Shown here in pieces: positions 7,686 to 16,103 of a DNA stretch of 64,000 bases. Location: the NCBI GenBank assembly GCA_900555015.1, contig USJL01000003.1, forward strand, positions 1-64,000, in the 5' to 3' direction. Each line of letters begins with the position of its first letter. The first letter of the stretch is position 1. The notes under the pieces were generated by a model, which saw nothing but the letters and a program-made list of their open reading frames with translations, was not told where the DNA came from and did not search any database. Source of the DNA: an uncultured Oscillospiraceae bacterium (lineage in GTDB: Bacteria > Bacillota > Clostridia > Oscillospirales > Acutalibacteraceae). Made by a program: the position numbers and the translations under genes.

Positions 7686-8201
7686 ATGGAAAGAATTGCA
7701 GTGTTTGAAAAAGTTAGCTTTTCTCAGTTTGAGGCAGATTGGAAAAAGAATTTTCCCGAAACAACCGACATAAAGGCTGTTTATGATTCGATCAAATTAC
7801 CAAAAAGGGCAACAACCGGTTCGGCAGGCTATGATTTTTATGCTCCTGCAAATATTATGCTTGAAAAAGGAAAGTCTGTTTTAATTCCCACAGGTATTCG
7901 TTCAAAAATTGAAAACGGCTGGGTACTTAATATTTTCCCTCGCTCCGGATTGGGATTTAAACACAGGGTTCAACTTGATAATACTGTGGGCATTATTGAT
8001 TCCGATTATTATAATTCTTCAAATGAAGGTCATATTATGATTAAGCTTTCTTGCGATGCTCACGATCAGGGACATACTGTTGAATTAGTTGCCGGCGACG
8101 GGTTTGCTCAGGGTATTTTTATGCCGTTCGGCATTACACTTGATGATGATGCAGACGGAATAAGAGACGGCGGCTTTGGTTCCACCACCAAGAAGGGTTA
8201 A
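7686..8201 (+). CDS. dut: dUTP diphosphatase (dUTPase)
   Basis: The 171-residue protein contains the five trimeric-dUTPase motifs in order: AGYDFYAP, PRSGLGFK, the uracil-pocket NTVGIIDSDYY, the DGFAQGIF segment and the glycine-rich tail GGFGSTTKKG. It splits dUTP to dUMP and diphosphate in the cytoplasm, keeping uracil out of DNA and feeding thymidylate synthesis. The first 40 residues are longer than in the minimal enzyme. AAGAGGTG at 7672-7679 sets the start. It ends four bases before the GH43 gene, so the two are co-transcribed, though no functional link is evident. Confidence 0.92.
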   Translation: MERIAVFEKVSFSQFEADWKKNFPETTDIKAVYDSIKLPKRATTGSAGYDFYAPANIMLEKGKSVLIPTGIRSKIENGWVLNIFPRSGLGFKHRVQLDNTVGIIDSDYYNSSNEGHIMIKLSCDAHDQGHTVELVAGDGFAQGIFMPFGITLDDDADGIRDGGFGSTTKKG

Positions 8202-8205
8202 TCAA

Positions 8206-9876
8206 ATGAAAAAAATTGTTAAATTAGTATCTTTGGCTCTTGTTTTAACAATGGTGGCAACATGTTTTTACGGTTGCGGTGCAGAAAAGGCACAGGCTGT
8301 TATGCAGCCTCTTAACGGTGATGCCTATGATTTTGATGATTCTAACGGAATTTCCGTTCATGACCCATCGCTTTTTAAAGCTCAAGACGGTACATATTAT
8401 ATTTACGGCACACACATGGCGTCTGCCAAAAGCTCTGATTTAATTAATTGGCAAACTGTTTCAAGCGGCGTGTATGATAACAATAAAACTCTTGTTCCGT
8501 CAGGCCCTACTGTTAGGGAAACTTTGTCAGAACCTCTTTCATGGTGCGACGGCTATTTATTTCAAAGCAATAAAAAAGCCGAATTGCAAACAAATATTTG
8601 GGCGTCGGATGTTTTTTATAACAAGGCCATGGGCAAATATTGCTATTATGCCTGTTCTTCTGTTTGGGGAACGGCTGTTTCCGTTATTTGGTTTGCAACC
8701 AGCGACAGTCCGGAGGGAACGTTTGAATATCAAAATTGCCTTGTTTACAGCGGATTTAATAAGTTGAAAAAATTCGGCAAAAAGAAATATTCTACTCATT
8801 ACAGTTTTACAAATTTAGGCGATTTAATTGCAAACGGAACATTTACTCAAAAAGAAGTTGAAAATGCAACCTGGTTTGATAAAGAAGGTAATTATGATTG
8901 TTCCATAGGTAAATATCCGAATTGTATTGACCCAACGGTTTTTTATGATGCAAACGGTAAATTGTGGATGGTTTACGGCTCTTACAGCGGCGGCGTTTAT
9001 ATTATGCCTCTTGTTGAAAAAACAGGTATGCCGGATTATGAATATATGCGCTCTTCCGATGATTACGATATTTACTTCGGCAAGCAGTTAACAAAAACAA
9101 ACGGTGAAACAAACGGCACAGGGGAAGGTCCGTATATTGTTTATGATTCAAAAAGCGGATATTATTATCTTTATTTGACTTACGGCGGTTTAGATGCTTT
9201 AGACGGTTATAATATTCGTGAATACAGAAGTGAAAAGCCCGACGGTCCTTATTATGACGCTCAGGGTAATTTGGGAACGGATATGGTTAATTCCGGATTA
9301 AAGATTAACGGTAATTATAAATTTTCGTTTAATGATACGGCACGCCTTTCCGGCGGTCATTCCTCGTGTTTTATTGATGATGACGGCAAAATTTATCAGG
9401 CTTATCATCAAAGATATAACGACGGCACAGGTTCAACGTTTTATGATGAAATTCATCAAATGCTGACAACCGAAAACGGTTGGCACACAATGCTTCCTCT
9501 TTGTTATAACGGCGAAACTGCACAAAATGTAACTTTTGCCGATGTTGCCGGCGATTATGAATTGGTGCTTTTCGGCGACGCTACAACGGCATTGAAAGAT
9601 GATGAAAGAGATTGGAAAAACGTTTCTCAAATCATTGAGCCTACGGTAAAAGCACATATTTATGAAGACGGTACCGTTAAGGTGTTCCCAAGCGGAAACG
9701 ATAAATATGTTAATGCTAAAATTATTTTAAAAGATAATTCTTATCTTTTTGTTTTAAATTATGAAAATAATACTTATTACGGCGCTTTTTGCCTTGGCAA
9801 TAAAAACGGAAATGAAGTAATGACTTTTTCCGCAATAGGCGAAAACAATAAAACAATTTGGGGCGTTGCACAGTAA
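8206..9876 (+). CDS. GH43-family glycoside hydrolase, lipoprotein
   Basis: The 556-residue protein has a lipoprotein signal with a probable lipidated Cys24 (FYGC), so it should sit on the outer face of the membrane. The catalytic five-bladed propeller shows VHDPSLF with Asp53 (base), IDPTVFYD with Asp242 (pKa modulator) and GEGPYI with Glu307 (acid), the GH43 triad, and a later SGGHSS region. GH43 enzymes release arabinose or xylose from plant polysaccharides; a C-terminal domain of about 100 residues may bind substrate. ATG 8206 is chosen because it begins a proper signal sequence and AAGGG lies before it at 8193-8197; upstream in-frame codons lie inside dut. Confidence 0.88.
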   Translation: MKKIVKLVSLALVLTMVATCFYGCGAEKAQAVMQPLNGDAYDFDDSNGISVHDPSLFKAQDGTYYIYGTHMASAKSSDLINWQTVSSGVYDNNKTLVPSGPTVRETLSEPLSWCDGYLFQSNKKAELQTNIWASDVFYNKAMGKYCYYACSSVWGTAVSVIWFATSDSPEGTFEYQNCLVYSGFNKLKKFGKKKYSTHYSFTNLGDLIANGTFTQKEVENATWFDKEGNYDCSIGKYPNCIDPTVFYDANGKLWMVYGSYSGGVYIMPLVEKTGMPDYEYMRSSDDYDIYFGKQLTKTNGETNGTGEGPYIVYDSKSGYYYLYLTYGGLDALDGYNIREYRSEKPDGPYYDAQGNLGTDMVNSGLKINGNYKFSFNDTARLSGGHSSCFIDDDGKIYQAYHQRYNDGTGSTFYDEIHQMLTTENGWHTMLPLCYNGETAQNVTFADVAGDYELVLFGDATTALKDDERDWKNVSQIIEPTVKAHIYEDGTVKVFPSGNDKYVNAKIILKDNSYLFVLNYENNTYYGAFCLGNKNGNEVMTFSAIGENNKTIWGVAQ

Positions 9877-9934
9877 TTTTTTATTAATAAAACAATCTTT
9901 TTTCGGCTATTTTATACATAATTTGATAAAATGC

Positions 9935-9963
9935 TTGACTTTTTATTTCAATTTGTTTATAAT
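9935..9963 (+). promoter_or_regulatory. sigma-A promoter of rpsU
   Basis: TTGACT at 9935-9940, 17-base spacer, TATAAT at 9958-9963. The short leader before rpsU contains a small GC-rich CCTGACGGCAGG hairpin next to the GGAGGGAGGG ribosome site, which could tune translation. Confidence 0.75.
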
Positions 9964-10027
9964 CTTCCACGGATATTAAAGAAGATATTCAAATACCCCT
10001 GACGGCAGGTCGGAGGGAGGGAATGTA

Positions 10028-10204
10028 ATGAGCCAAGTAAAACTTAAGGAAAATGAATCTCTTGACAGTGCGCTTCGTCGTTTTAAGCGTCAAACTTCTC
10101 GTGATGGTATTATCCAGGAAGTAAGAAAAAGAGAACATTATGAAAAGCCATCTGTTGCTCGTAAGAAAAAGAGCGAGGCTGCTCGTAAAAGAAAGTATAA
10201 ATAA
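10028..10204 (+). CDS. rpsU: 30S ribosomal protein S21
   Basis: This 58-residue, very basic protein reads [18 protein letters not shown] at its start, then [18 protein letters not shown] and a lysine/arginine-rich tail ending KRKYK, the standard bacterial S21. It joins the small subunit near the anti-Shine-Dalgarno region and helps translation start. It has a strong GGAGGGAGGG ribosome site, its own promoter and its own terminator nine bases after the stop, so it is expressed alone. A 73-residue frame on the opposite strand is only its shadow. Confidence 0.96.
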   Translation: MSQVKLKENESLDSALRRFKRQTSRDGIIQEVRKREHYEKPSVARKKKSEAARKRKYK

Positions 10205-10212
10205 GCACATAA

Positions 10213-10245
10213 AAGGGGAACGTTTATCGTTCCCCTTGATTTTTT
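10213..10245 (+). terminator. intrinsic terminator after rpsU
   Basis: Ten-base perfect stem AAGGGGAACG / CGTTCCCCTT (10213-10222 with 10228-10237) followed by T-rich sequence. Confidence 0.9.
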
Positions 10246-10258
10246 CGGAGAGTTTTAA

Positions 10259-10696
10259 ATGAAAAATATTCTTGTTATTAACGGTCCTAATCTTAATATG
10301 ACCGGCATAAGAAAGAAAAATGTTTACGGCAGTGAAACTCTTGATGATATTAATAAGGAACTTGCTGCCTACGGCAAAGAAAAAGGTGCAAAATTAAGCT
10401 TTTTTCAGTCAAATCACGAGGGTGCTATAATTGATGAAATTCATGAAAGCAGAAATAAGTATGACGGCGTGGTTATAAATGCAGGTGCTTACACACATTA
10501 TTCTTATGCCATTCGTGATGCTATAGAGGCTGTTTGTGATTACCTTCCTTTTGTTGAAGTTCATATGAGCGATATTCATAAAAGAGAAGATTTTCGCAAA
10601 GTTTCCGTTATTACGGATGTGTGCGTAAAACAAATTTGCGGCTACGGTAAAGATAGTTATAAAATGGGTATTGATTTATTACTTGAAATATTATAA
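10259..10696 (+). CDS. aroQ: 3-dehydroquinate dehydratase, type II
   Basis: The 145-residue protein shows the type II dehydroquinase motifs: NGPNLNM at the start, YG in the mobile lid, QSNHEG, INAGAYTHYS and EVHMSDIHKREDFR. It turns 3-dehydroquinate into 3-dehydroshikimate in the shikimate pathway for aromatic amino acids, working as a dodecamer in the cytoplasm. CGGAG at 10246-10250 is the ribosome site. It lies just after the rpsU terminator and 42 bases before efp, and this aroQ-efp pairing is common in Firmicutes. Confidence 0.95.
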   Translation: MKNILVINGPNLNMTGIRKKNVYGSETLDDINKELAAYGKEKGAKLSFFQSNHEGAIIDEIHESRNKYDGVVINAGAYTHYSYAIRDAIEAVCDYLPFVEVHMSDIHKREDFRKVSVITDVCVKQICGYGKDSYKMGIDLLLEIL

Positions 10697-10738
10697 AATA
10701 ATTAGGTAAAAGGAAAATTAATCAGCGGAGGTATATTT

Positions 10739-11296
10739 ATGATTTCAGCAGGCGATTTCAGAAACGGCGTAACATTTGAAGAGGACGGCAACGTTTTGCA
10801 GGTTGTTGAATTCCAGCATGTTAAACCGGGCAAAGGCGCTGCATTTGTCAGAACAAAAACAAAAAATGTAATTACAGGTTCTGTTGTTGAAAAAAGCTAT
10901 AACCCAACAGCAAAATTCCCAACTGCATATATTGAAAGAAAAGAAATGGTTTATTCCTATAATGACGACGGACTTTATTATTTCATGGATCAGGAAACAT
11001 TTGATATGGTTCCTGTTTCAGAAGCAGATTTAAGCGATAACTTTAAGTTTGTTAAAGAAAACGATATTTGCCGTATTCTTTCTTACAAGGGCAAGGTTTT
11101 CGGCGTTGAACCGCCAACATTTGTAACACTTGAAGTTGTTAAAACAGACCCGGGCTTTAAAGGCAACACTGCAACAAACACATTAAAGCCTGCAACACTT
11201 GAAACAGGTGCGGAAATTCGTGTTCCTCTTTTCATCAACGAGGGTGATTCTATTCGTGTAGACACAAGAACTTGCGAATACATGGAAAGAGCATAA
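10739..11296 (+). CDS. efp: translation elongation factor P
   Basis: The 185-residue protein is full-length EF-P with the three beta domains; the loop [10 protein letters not shown] near residue 30 carries the lysine that is modified in some species, and the C-terminal end [13 protein letters not shown] is the family signature. EF-P relieves ribosome stalling at consecutive prolines by entering the E site. AGCGGAGG ends 10 bases before the ATG. It shares an apparent operon with aroQ upstream and the CD1247-type gene downstream. Confidence 0.97.
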   Translation: MISAGDFRNGVTFEEDGNVLQVVEFQHVKPGKGAAFVRTKTKNVITGSVVEKSYNPTAKFPTAYIERKEMVYSYNDDGLYYFMDQETFDMVPVSEADLSDNFKFVKENDICRILSYKGKVFGVEPPTFVTLEVVKTDPGFKGNTATNTLKPATLETGAEIRVPLFINEGDSIRVDTRTCEYMERA

Positions 11297-11331
11297 GTTT
11301 TGCTCGCTTTATTATAATTAAGGAGTAGTTT

Positions 11332-11769
11332 ATGGATACTATTGAAAGCCTTGGCTATCTTAAAGGTTTAATGGATGGCATTGACCTTGATGAATCTAAA
11401 AAAGAAACAAAAATCTTTAAAGCAATCATTGATGTGCTTGACAATCTTTCACAGGATATTGATGATGTAAACGAAGATATTTCAATGCTTGAAGAACAGG
11501 TTGACGTTATTGACGAGGATTTGGCAAACGTTGAGGAATATCTTGAAGATGAAGACGATTATTGCGACGGCGACTGTGATTGTTGCGATGAAGACTGCGA
11601 TTGCGAAGAATCTTGCACATATGAACTTGAATGTCCTGCTTGCCACGAAACATTTGAGGTAGATGAAGATACTATTCTTGAGGGCGGCATGGAATGTCCT
11701 GCTTGCGGCGAATATCTTGAGTTTGAGGTTGAACTTGAAGATGCAGACGAAGCAGAAGATAACGAATAA
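11332..11769 (+). CDS. CD1247-type acidic zinc-ribbon protein
   Basis: The 145-residue, very acidic protein has an N-terminal conserved part (SLGYLKGLMDGIDLDE) followed by a predicted helix rich in Asp, Glu and Ile, typical of the CD1247 N-terminal-domain family found beside efp in Clostridia. The middle holds seven Cys within about 20 residues alternating with Asp/Glu, and the end carries two CPAC knuckles of a zinc ribbon. Function is not known; metal binding is a reasonable inference. AAGGAG before the start, and a terminator after it, place it last in the aroQ-efp unit. Confidence 0.75.
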   Translation: MDTIESLGYLKGLMDGIDLDESKKETKIFKAIIDVLDNLSQDIDDVNEDISMLEEQVDVIDEDLANVEEYLEDEDDYCDGDCDCCDEDCDCEESCTYELECPACHETFEVDEDTILEGGMECPACGEYLEFEVELEDADEAEDNE

Positions 11770-11782
11770 TTAATATTTATTG

Positions 11783-11810
11783 AAAAGCACCTCGTTTGAG
11801 GTGCTTTTTT
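11783..11810 (+). terminator. intrinsic terminator of aroQ-efp-CD1247
   Basis: Perfect stem AAAAGCACCTC / GAGGTGCTTTT (11783-11793 with 11798-11808) with T run. Confidence 0.88.
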
Positions 11811-11835
11811 AAAACTTTAAAATAGGTGCTGTTTT

Positions 11836-13260
11836 ATGAAAAAAAGAATTTTATCGGCTTTTCTTGCCGTTGTTATGTTTATTTGCTCCGGATTCTGCTT
11901 TGGCGTTGCCTACGGCGCAATGGATTTTACACCTAATACAGCCGTGTCTTATCATGATATAGGTAAATATCTTTTTAACGAAAGAGAGTTTACCACCGGC
12001 GAACCTGATGCATCAAAATTTCCTGACGGTAATTGGAAATATTATTATTGGTGCGATTTTCAGGCACAGTATACGGCAAATTATACCGTTGTACTTAAGG
12101 CTAAAAAAAGCATTGTTTGTGAAATTTATGATGATTCAAATAATCTTTTGGTAAAGTCAAATCCTTCTGTCCTTTCAAACGGTTATTATAATTCAACCGT
12201 TACTTATAAGTTGGAAAAAGAGCAGAAATATTATTTTAAGTTTTATTTTGACGGTAATGCTTTTGATGCTTGCGGCAGATTCAGCGTTACTTTTATAAGT
12301 GACGGAAGCGACGAAATCAGCGGCAGTGAAAGTATTAAAGCGTTTGTAAATTCAAGCACATCTTATGTTTATGAAAAGGATGATTATTCCGTTTCTAAAT
12401 TGGCAAACGATTTATCTTTTGAAGTAACATATAAAGACGGTTCCGTGGCGAAATGGTCAAGCAAAGAACATCCTCTTCAGGCGCTTAACGGTGTTGATAT
12501 TTTGTTTGATTTTTCCGATTGTAAAAATACTACCGGCAGCCATTGGGTAACGGTTCATTATTTAGGCTACGAAACAAAGGTAGGCTTTATAATTGATGAC
12601 CATCATAATTTGGGTCAGTGGGTTAAGCAAGACGGAAAATACACAAAACTGTGTGATGTTTGCGGTGAAGTAATTGCAAAACTTAATTTTGACGATTTGG
12701 ATAATTATACTTATTATCTTGATTATATTGCTTATACTTCATATTTTAACCGTATTATTACAGGCACCAATCCGCCCGAATACACAAAGTTTTCACCAAA
12801 CACAAATATAACAAGGGCAATGCTTATTGCAATAATTTACAGAATGGAAGGTTCGCCTTATGATAACGGCGAAAAAAATCCGTTTAACGAAAATCCGTTT
12901 ACAGATGTAAATGAATCTTCTTATTATTATAATGCCGCTTGTTGGGCACTTAAAAATCAAATAACCACTCAGGTCAGTTTCCGTCCCAATTCTCTTGTGT
13001 CAAGAGAAGAAACGGCAAGTTTTCTTTACAGATATGCCAATTATGCAGATAAAATAACAGAGCAGGATAAAAAAGAATATTCAAAAATCAATTTATCGTC
13101 TTATCCCGATTTTAATTCTGTAAGTTCTTGGGCTGCAGAGCCTATGCAGTGGGCAAATTATAAAGAAATGATTAAAGGCACAAGCCAGGGTTATCTTAAT
13201 CCAAAAGGCTCAACATTGAGGATTCATGCAACAAAAATTTTATATGGCTTTGCAAATTAA
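11836..13260 (+). CDS. secreted SLH-domain surface protein (paralogue 2)
   Basis: The 474-residue protein has a signal peptide ending near AYGA, a beta-rich N-terminal part with a possible C-terminal pre-peptidase-like fold (the DFQAQYTANYTV stretch), an Ig-like segment, a CDVCGE knuckle and three SLH repeats (RAMLIAIIYRMEG, FTDV, AACWAL, REETASFLYRY, MQWA). The SLH part is closely similar to the protein at 1648, while the N-terminal domains differ, as expected of paralogues that share a wall anchor but show different heads. Transport is by the Sec path and location is the cell wall. It stands between two terminators. Confidence 0.85.
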   Translation: MKKRILSAFLAVVMFICSGFCFGVAYGAMDFTPNTAVSYHDIGKYLFNEREFTTGEPDASKFPDGNWKYYYWCDFQAQYTANYTVVLKAKKSIVCEIYDDSNNLLVKSNPSVLSNGYYNSTVTYKLEKEQKYYFKFYFDGNAFDACGRFSVTFISDGSDEISGSESIKAFVNSSTSYVYEKDDYSVSKLANDLSFEVTYKDGSVAKWSSKEHPLQALNGVDILFDFSDCKNTTGSHWVTVHYLGYETKVGFIIDDHHNLGQWVKQDGKYTKLCDVCGEVIAKLNFDDLDNYTYYLDYIAYTSYFNRIITGTNPPEYTKFSPNTNITRAMLIAIIYRMEGSPYDNGEKNPFNENPFTDVNESSYYYNAACWALKNQITTQVSFRPNSLVSREETASFLYRYANYADKITEQDKKEYSKINLSSYPDFNSVSSWAAEPMQWANYKEMIKGTSQGYLNPKGSTLRIHATKILYGFAN

Positions 13261-13281
13261 TATGTACTAACGCATAAATAA

Positions 13282-13316
13282 AAACCGTAAAGAACTGTTT
13301 TCTTTACGGTTTTTTC
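13282..13316. terminator. bidirectional intrinsic terminator
   Basis: Twelve-base stem AAACCGTAAAGA / TCTTTACGGTTT (13282-13293 with 13301-13312), T run on the plus side and a T-rich flank on the minus side. It can end both the SLH gene and the facing lipoprotein gene. Confidence 0.85.
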
Positions 13317-13356
13317 TTTTTAACCGGTAATAAATATCGGCGCTTAAATTTGCAAT

Positions 13357-13632
13357 TTAGCCTAATGCGTTTCGTGCGGCGTCGCCAACGTCTGAAACAG
13401 CGTCGCCTGCTCCTCCTACGGCATCTCCTACAGCGTCTCCAACATCAGAAACGGCTTCGCTGGCATTCGTTGCCAAATCTTCAGCCATATTTGTTGTGGT
13501 TTCCGTTTGTGAAGCGGTTGTGTTTGTTGTGTTGGTTGTATCGGTTGTCATATCGTTATCTTTTTTTGAACAGCCGATAAAAATTGCTGAAATAATTGCC
13601 AATGTAAGCAAAAGAACAATAATTTTTTTCAT
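13357..13632 (-). CDS. small repetitive lipoprotein of unknown function
   Basis: The 91-residue protein has a lipoprotein signal with FIGC and Cys21 as the probable lipidation site. The mature part is low complexity: a Thr/Asn-rich linker, then a tail built from repeats of the SDVGDAV / GDAVGGAG type rich in Asp, Gly, Ala and Val. I do not recognise a domain. The start at 13632 gives a standard signal sequence; ATG 13644, four codons earlier, is also possible because the ribosome site is weak. The 200 bases upstream hold several inverted repeats that could pair with its start region. It faces the SLH gene and follows ypeB. Confidence 0.65.
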   Translation of the reverse strand: MKKIIVLLLTLAIISAIFIGCSKKDNDMTTDTTNTTNTTASQTETTTNMAEDLATNASEAVSDVGDAVGDAVGGAGDAVSDVGDAARNALG

Positions 13633-13800
13633 AATAATCACCATAGCCTTTCAGGCAACAAATAGTTTATTAAAAATCACCTGATTACCTGCGTTGCCTG
13701 AACAGGCGTAAATGGTGATTTCAGCCATCTCAAAATTATGTCGCCGGCAAATTTTGAGGGCAATACAATCTGAATAGTGTGATTTTTTACACTATTCATC
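13633..13800 (-). other. structured leader or intergenic repeat upstream of the lipoprotein
   Basis: Between ypeB and the lipoprotein gene there are four sets of complementary arms. TGAATAGTGT / ACACTATTCA (13771-13780 with 13789-13798) is perfect. CTCAAAATT pairs with AATTTTGAG (13729-13737 with 13750-13758). GTTGCCTGAA (13693-13702) pairs with TTCAGGCAAC (13650-13659). The segment ATGGTGATT (13712-13720) is complementary to AATCACCAT (13636-13644), which overlaps the lipoprotein start, and in part to AATCACC at 13675-13681. The last two sets are interleaved, as in a pseudoknot or a two-state switch. It could also be a dispersed intergenic repeat. No known riboswitch consensus was recognised. 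Confidence 0.45.
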
Positions 13801-13841
13801 CGTTCTTTTATATTATTTCCTGTTTATTGTTTAATATTAAT

Positions 13842-15173
13842 TTATTTTGTAAGCGTTCCGTTATCAGAATACAGAAGCAGCAAAATGTTTTCTTCTTCGC
13901 CTGTCTCGGTATTTGTATAAATCAAAACTTCTTCATCATTGTTTTTATTTTTACAATGAAATTCATAGCACAGTGCTTCTTTTCCGTTTTTTAAAGGAAT
14001 TATTGCTTTTTGTGCCGAAATAATTTCTGCATTGTCGGAAATTTCCGCTTCTGCGTCTGACAGGCTTATTTCATATTTAAAATCTTGTCTTTGACAATGA
14101 TTGGTTAAATATCCTTCTGCTTCCAAAGAATAAATTTTTCCGTCGCTTAAAGAAATGCCCACTTTTATTAAATCGGAATAGTAAATTGTGTTGCTTTCCG
14201 TGTAGGCGTAATTTATTAAGCACACATTGTTATCAACAGTGTAATATGTGCTTTCCATATTTTTGTAGCCCATTTTTTCAAGTTGTGCTTTTCCTAAATT
14301 AATTGCATTTTCTTCGGTAACGGTTTGGCTTTCCGCTTTGTTGGAATTTAAAATATATGCCACATAACCGCCCTGTTTTGTTATTGCCGTGTAACTGCCG
14401 CCGCATTCAAAAACATAGCAAGGTATTTTGCCGTATTCATCTGATTTGGTGTTAAGTTTTTCTGTGCTTGTGTTTAAAACCGTTGCCGCAATTTTCATTG
14501 CGTTTTCTTTTGTTATTTCATTTTCTGCTTTTAATAGTGATGATTCTTTATTAAGCACTGCGTCTGCAAAAGGGCCGTCATATATCAGTGTAGGGTAGTC
14601 TTTAAATGTATCTTCTGCCTGTGTAAAATCAAGTGATAATGATGAAGTTTTGTTTTTTGAATTGTTTGCTTTAATTTCATTGTCTGTTATTTTGTTGCCG
14701 TATGCACATTTATTTACCATTTCACCAACGCTTTTTGAGTATGCTTTAGCATATGAAAGTAAAATATTCATGTTTTTATATTCTTCATCACTTATTTCTT
14801 CACCGCTGCTTATTTTTGAAGAAAGGTAGTTTGCATAATCGGACGCTTGGCTTAAAAATTTATAAGCGCCGCTTAAATTCATTTGCTCAATCGGCAGTTG
14901 AGAAAGAGCATTTTTTGCCGTGTTGCATTCGCTGTATAAATCACGTGAAAGAGTTGCCGTCATATTCGGCGTTGTGGCATATGCGCTTTTTGTTAAATTT
15001 GTTTCGATTGAATCTAGGCATTCTGCAAGTTCGGTTAAGCTTGCTTGGTAGGTAGCTTCTAATTTTGCTTTGTACCGTGTGCTGTCAGTATTGCCTTTAA
15101 TTGCAAACGCTGCCAGTGCAATTATAAAGCAAATTGCAAAAGAAGCGGCTCTTACTGTGGTTCTGATGTTCAT
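13842..15173 (-). CDS. ypeB: germination protein YpeB
   Basis: The 443-residue protein has one N-terminal membrane helix, a long helical region (YQASLTELAECLDSIETNL, then ALSQLPIEQMNL and SGAYKFLSQASDYA) and a C-terminal half with PepSY-type repeats. This is the YpeB layout. YpeB is held in the spore with the cortex-lytic transglycosylase SleB and is needed for its stability; it is made in the forespore. sleB, the usual upstream partner, is absent: the upstream gene is divergent proB. A GGAGG lies just before the ATG on the minus strand. Confidence 0.88.
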   Translation of the reverse strand: MNIRTTVRAASFAICFIIALAAFAIKGNTDSTRYKAKLEATYQASLTELAECLDSIETNLTKSAYATTPNMTATLSRDLYSECNTAKNALSQLPIEQMNLSGAYKFLSQASDYANYLSSKISSGEEISDEEYKNMNILLSYAKAYSKSVGEMVNKCAYGNKITDNEIKANNSKNKTSSLSLDFTQAEDTFKDYPTLIYDGPFADAVLNKESSLLKAENEITKENAMKIAATVLNTSTEKLNTKSDEYGKIPCYVFECGGSYTAITKQGGYVAYILNSNKAESQTVTEENAINLGKAQLEKMGYKNMESTYYTVDNNVCLINYAYTESNTIYYSDLIKVGISLSDGKIYSLEAEGYLTNHCQRQDFKYEISLSDAEAEISDNAEIISAQKAIIPLKNGKEALCYEFHCKNKNNDEEVLIYTNTETGEEENILLLLYSDNGTLTK

Positions 15174-15251
15174 TTTATCATTCCTCCACTTTAATTTTGC
15201 CCTTTAATTCTAAAAACATACAAAAAAGTCTTTTATTGCCTTGTGTGTTTG

Positions 15252-15260
15252 TGTTATACT
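15252..15260 (+). promoter_or_regulatory. extended -10 promoter element for proBA
   Basis: TGTTATACT with no good -35 at the right distance; 62 bases before proB. Confidence 0.4.
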
Positions 15261-15322
15261 TATTAAGAATATATAATTTTATTTTATAATTTTTAATTTT
15301 GATATGATTAAGAGGACTTAAA

Positions 15323-16102
15323 ATGTTAGAAAGCGGAAAAAGAATTGTTGTTAAGGTTGGCACGTCAACTTTAACTCATAAAACAGGTAAAACCAATATT
15401 GCCAGAATTGCAAAATTAGTTTCGGTTTTATCTGATTTAAAAAATGCCGGTTACCAAATTATACTTGTTTCTTCAGGTGCTATTGCTATCGGTATGAGCA
15501 GGCTTAGACTTGAGGAAAAACCAAAAGAGGCAAAAAAACTTCAAGCTGCTGCCGCAGTGGGTCAAAGTGAACTTATGTTTCTTTATGATAAATTGTTTTC
15601 CGAATACGATGTTGTTGTAAGCCAACTTCTTTTTACAACAGATGCGTTGGCTCGTGAGGAAAGCAGAGGACATCTTATTGATACATTTAATCAAATTTTA
15701 GAGTTTGACTGTGTTCCTGTTGTAAATGAAAACGACTCTGTTTCTATTGAAGAACTTTTTTACGGCGACAACGATTGCCTTTCCGCTACGGTTGCAACAA
15801 TTACAAATGCCGACCTGCTTATTATGTTAACTGATACAGACGGTCTATATGACAGTAATCCTTCCGAGAATCCGGATGCTCAATTAATTTCTTACGTTGA
15901 AAAAATTGACGATAATATCAGAAATATTGCAGGCGGTGCAGGCTCAAAGGGTACGGGCGGATTTGTAACAAAAGTTAAAGCCGCCGAAATCGCAACTTCA
16001 GCAGGTATACCTGTTGTTATTATGAACGGCTCAAAGCCTACGGATATTTACCATGTGCTTAACGGCAGACGTGTGGGCACTTATTTTGAAAGGGTGAAAT
16101 AA
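15323..16102 (+). CDS. proB: glutamate 5-kinase
   Basis: The 259-residue protein has the amino-acid-kinase fold with VVKVGTSTL at the start, SSGAIAIGMSRL, VVNENDSVS and the GTGGFVTKVKAA segment. It phosphorylates glutamate to gamma-glutamyl phosphate, the first step of proline synthesis. The C-terminal PUA domain present in E. coli ProB is missing; the short form is common in Clostridia. AGAGGA at 15311-15316 sets the start. Its stop is one base from proA, so the two enzymes that hand over an unstable intermediate are made together. Confidence 0.95.
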   Translation: MLESGKRIVVKVGTSTLTHKTGKTNIARIAKLVSVLSDLKNAGYQIILVSSGAIAIGMSRLRLEEKPKEAKKLQAAAAVGQSELMFLYDKLFSEYDVVVSQLLFTTDALAREESRGHLIDTFNQILEFDCVPVVNENDSVSIEELFYGDNDCLSATVATITNADLLIMLTDTDGLYDSNPSENPDAQLISYVEKIDDNIRNIAGGAGSKGTGGFVTKVKAAEIATSAGIPVVIMNGSKPTDIYHVLNGRRVGTYFERVK

Positions 16103-16103
16103 A

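Noticed and set aside
9989..10210. 73-residue frame on the minus strand
   Set aside because: It lies opposite rpsU and its promoter; rpsU has clear family sequence, a strong ribosome site and a terminator.
13350..13580. Arg/Leu-rich frame on the plus strand
   Set aside because: Artificial composition produced by reading the repetitive lipoprotein gene in reverse.
15178..15363. 61-residue frame on the minus strand upstream of ypeB, considered as a sleB remnant
   Set aside because: No resemblance to SleB; it covers the ypeB/proB intergenic region and the proB start.
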